Assembly: GCF_003148845.1 (NCBI RefSeq)
Contig: NZ_QGHA01000011.1
Location: 62,001 to 126,000 of the forward strand
DNA: 64,000 nt
Source: Mucilaginibacter oryzae
GTDB lineage: Bacteria > Bacteroidota > Bacteroidia > Sphingobacteriales > Sphingobacteriaceae
Direction of reading: 5' to 3'
Part shown: positions 63,641-64,000 of the stretch, in pieces
How positions within the stretch are numbered: the stretch's first letter is position 1
Layout of the letters: each line of letters opens with the position of its first letter
Made by a program: the position numbers and the translations under genes
The notes under the pieces: model-generated
What the model saw: the letters and a program-made list of their open reading frames with translations, nothing else
Databases searched by the model: none
What the model was told of the DNA's origin: nothing

Positions 63641-64000
63641 TTTCGTTTAGTTTTTAAATGGTTTGGGCAAAGTATTGCCATTAAAAAGAATCCGCTTCTT
63701 TTTTTAGTTGTGTAAATAAGTTGCTGTTTTTGGGCTGTTTGCCGGTTTAGATGTTTAGTAATTATGAGATATAGGCGATTATTTTCATGATGATCCTTGT
63801 TTTATTAATTTAAAATCAGGGCAAAGCAATTCCACCTGGCTTTGGTCCAGTTTTTTAAACAATATTAAAATTTATGTTACCGGATTACCCGATGAGGTAA
63901 TTGTGTTGCTTTTTATAATAAGATGCAAAAAGGGGGGCCTTGGTTACAGATTATTTTCACTTTTTAATATCGGAGTAAAATTTTTTGCCAATTCTTTAAT
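63641..64000. other. Region upstream of the outer-membrane gene
   Basis: These 360 A/T-rich bases hold no supported gene. On the minus strand ATACTTTG (about 63668-63675) before the gene resembles a weak -7 box. The window ends here, so a neighbour to the right cannot be judged. Confidence 0.5.

Overview
This window is a piece of a Bacteroidota chromosome, most likely from the Sphingobacteriaceae (Mucilaginibacter or Pedobacter type). The evidence is Bacteroidales-type conjugative transposon tra genes, promoters of the TTG / TAnnTTTG type, an HYC-CC-PP copper gene, LytS/LytTR and SNF2 families of Bacteroidota character, and short G/C-rich repeats scattered between genes. The genus is an inference.

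Region 1 (1 to about 13.4 kb) is the right end of an integrative conjugative element (ICE) that is visibly richer in G+C than the rest. It carries the tail of a large DNA methylase/helicase, an orphan DPPY methyltransferase, TraF (DUF4133), an unknown 264-aa gene, the TraG/VirB4 ATPase, three tandem TraI-like secreted proteins, TraJ, TraK and TraM. It ends with a DUF3945-like 579-aa protein, two small genes and a serine recombinase. The element abuts the 3' end of an initiator tRNA-fMet gene, and the recombinase reading frame runs through the tRNA terminator and stops inside the tRNA. The other end of the ICE is outside the window.

Region 2 (13.5 to 26.6 kb) is chromosomal. tRNA-fMet and era are fired from two overlapping head-to-head promoters. 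They are followed by der, a GH35/DUF5597 glycosidase, a four-gene copper-handling operon (HYC-CC-PP protein, secreted HMA protein, two outer-membrane proteins), an OmpA lipoprotein, a two-component system in an operon with an outer-membrane protein and a small basic secreted protein, and an ApbE flavin transferase.

Region 3 (27.0 to 38.3 kb) has a SNF2 helicase and a tightly overlapping glycogen-to-trehalose operon: glgX, treZ and a fused treY-malQ gene. This set would debranch alpha-glucan, make maltooligosyl-trehalose, release trehalose and recycle the short maltodextrins. A convergent RRM RNA-binding gene shares its terminator.

Region 4 (38.8 to 64.0 kb) is mixed housekeeping and accessory: AraC regulator plus FAD monooxygenase, LytS/LytTR pair, a seven-repeat propeller-FKBP fusion, zinc-ribbon plus Nif3 pair, a YoeB-type toxin-antitoxin module with a near-leaderless promoter, TM2 protein, an SDR operon, an ABC permease, murF, recQ, an M14 peptidase and an outer-membrane beta-barrel protein. 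Three copies of one 25-bp palindromic repeat lie here. One is inside murF and is translated in frame; the other two flank a terminator in inverted orientation. A multi-hairpin, REP-like element precedes murF. The most unusual items are the recombinase/tRNA junction, the symmetric divergent promoter, the repeat-in-murF insertion, the TreY-MalQ fusion, the propeller-FKBP fusion and the three TraI paralogues.
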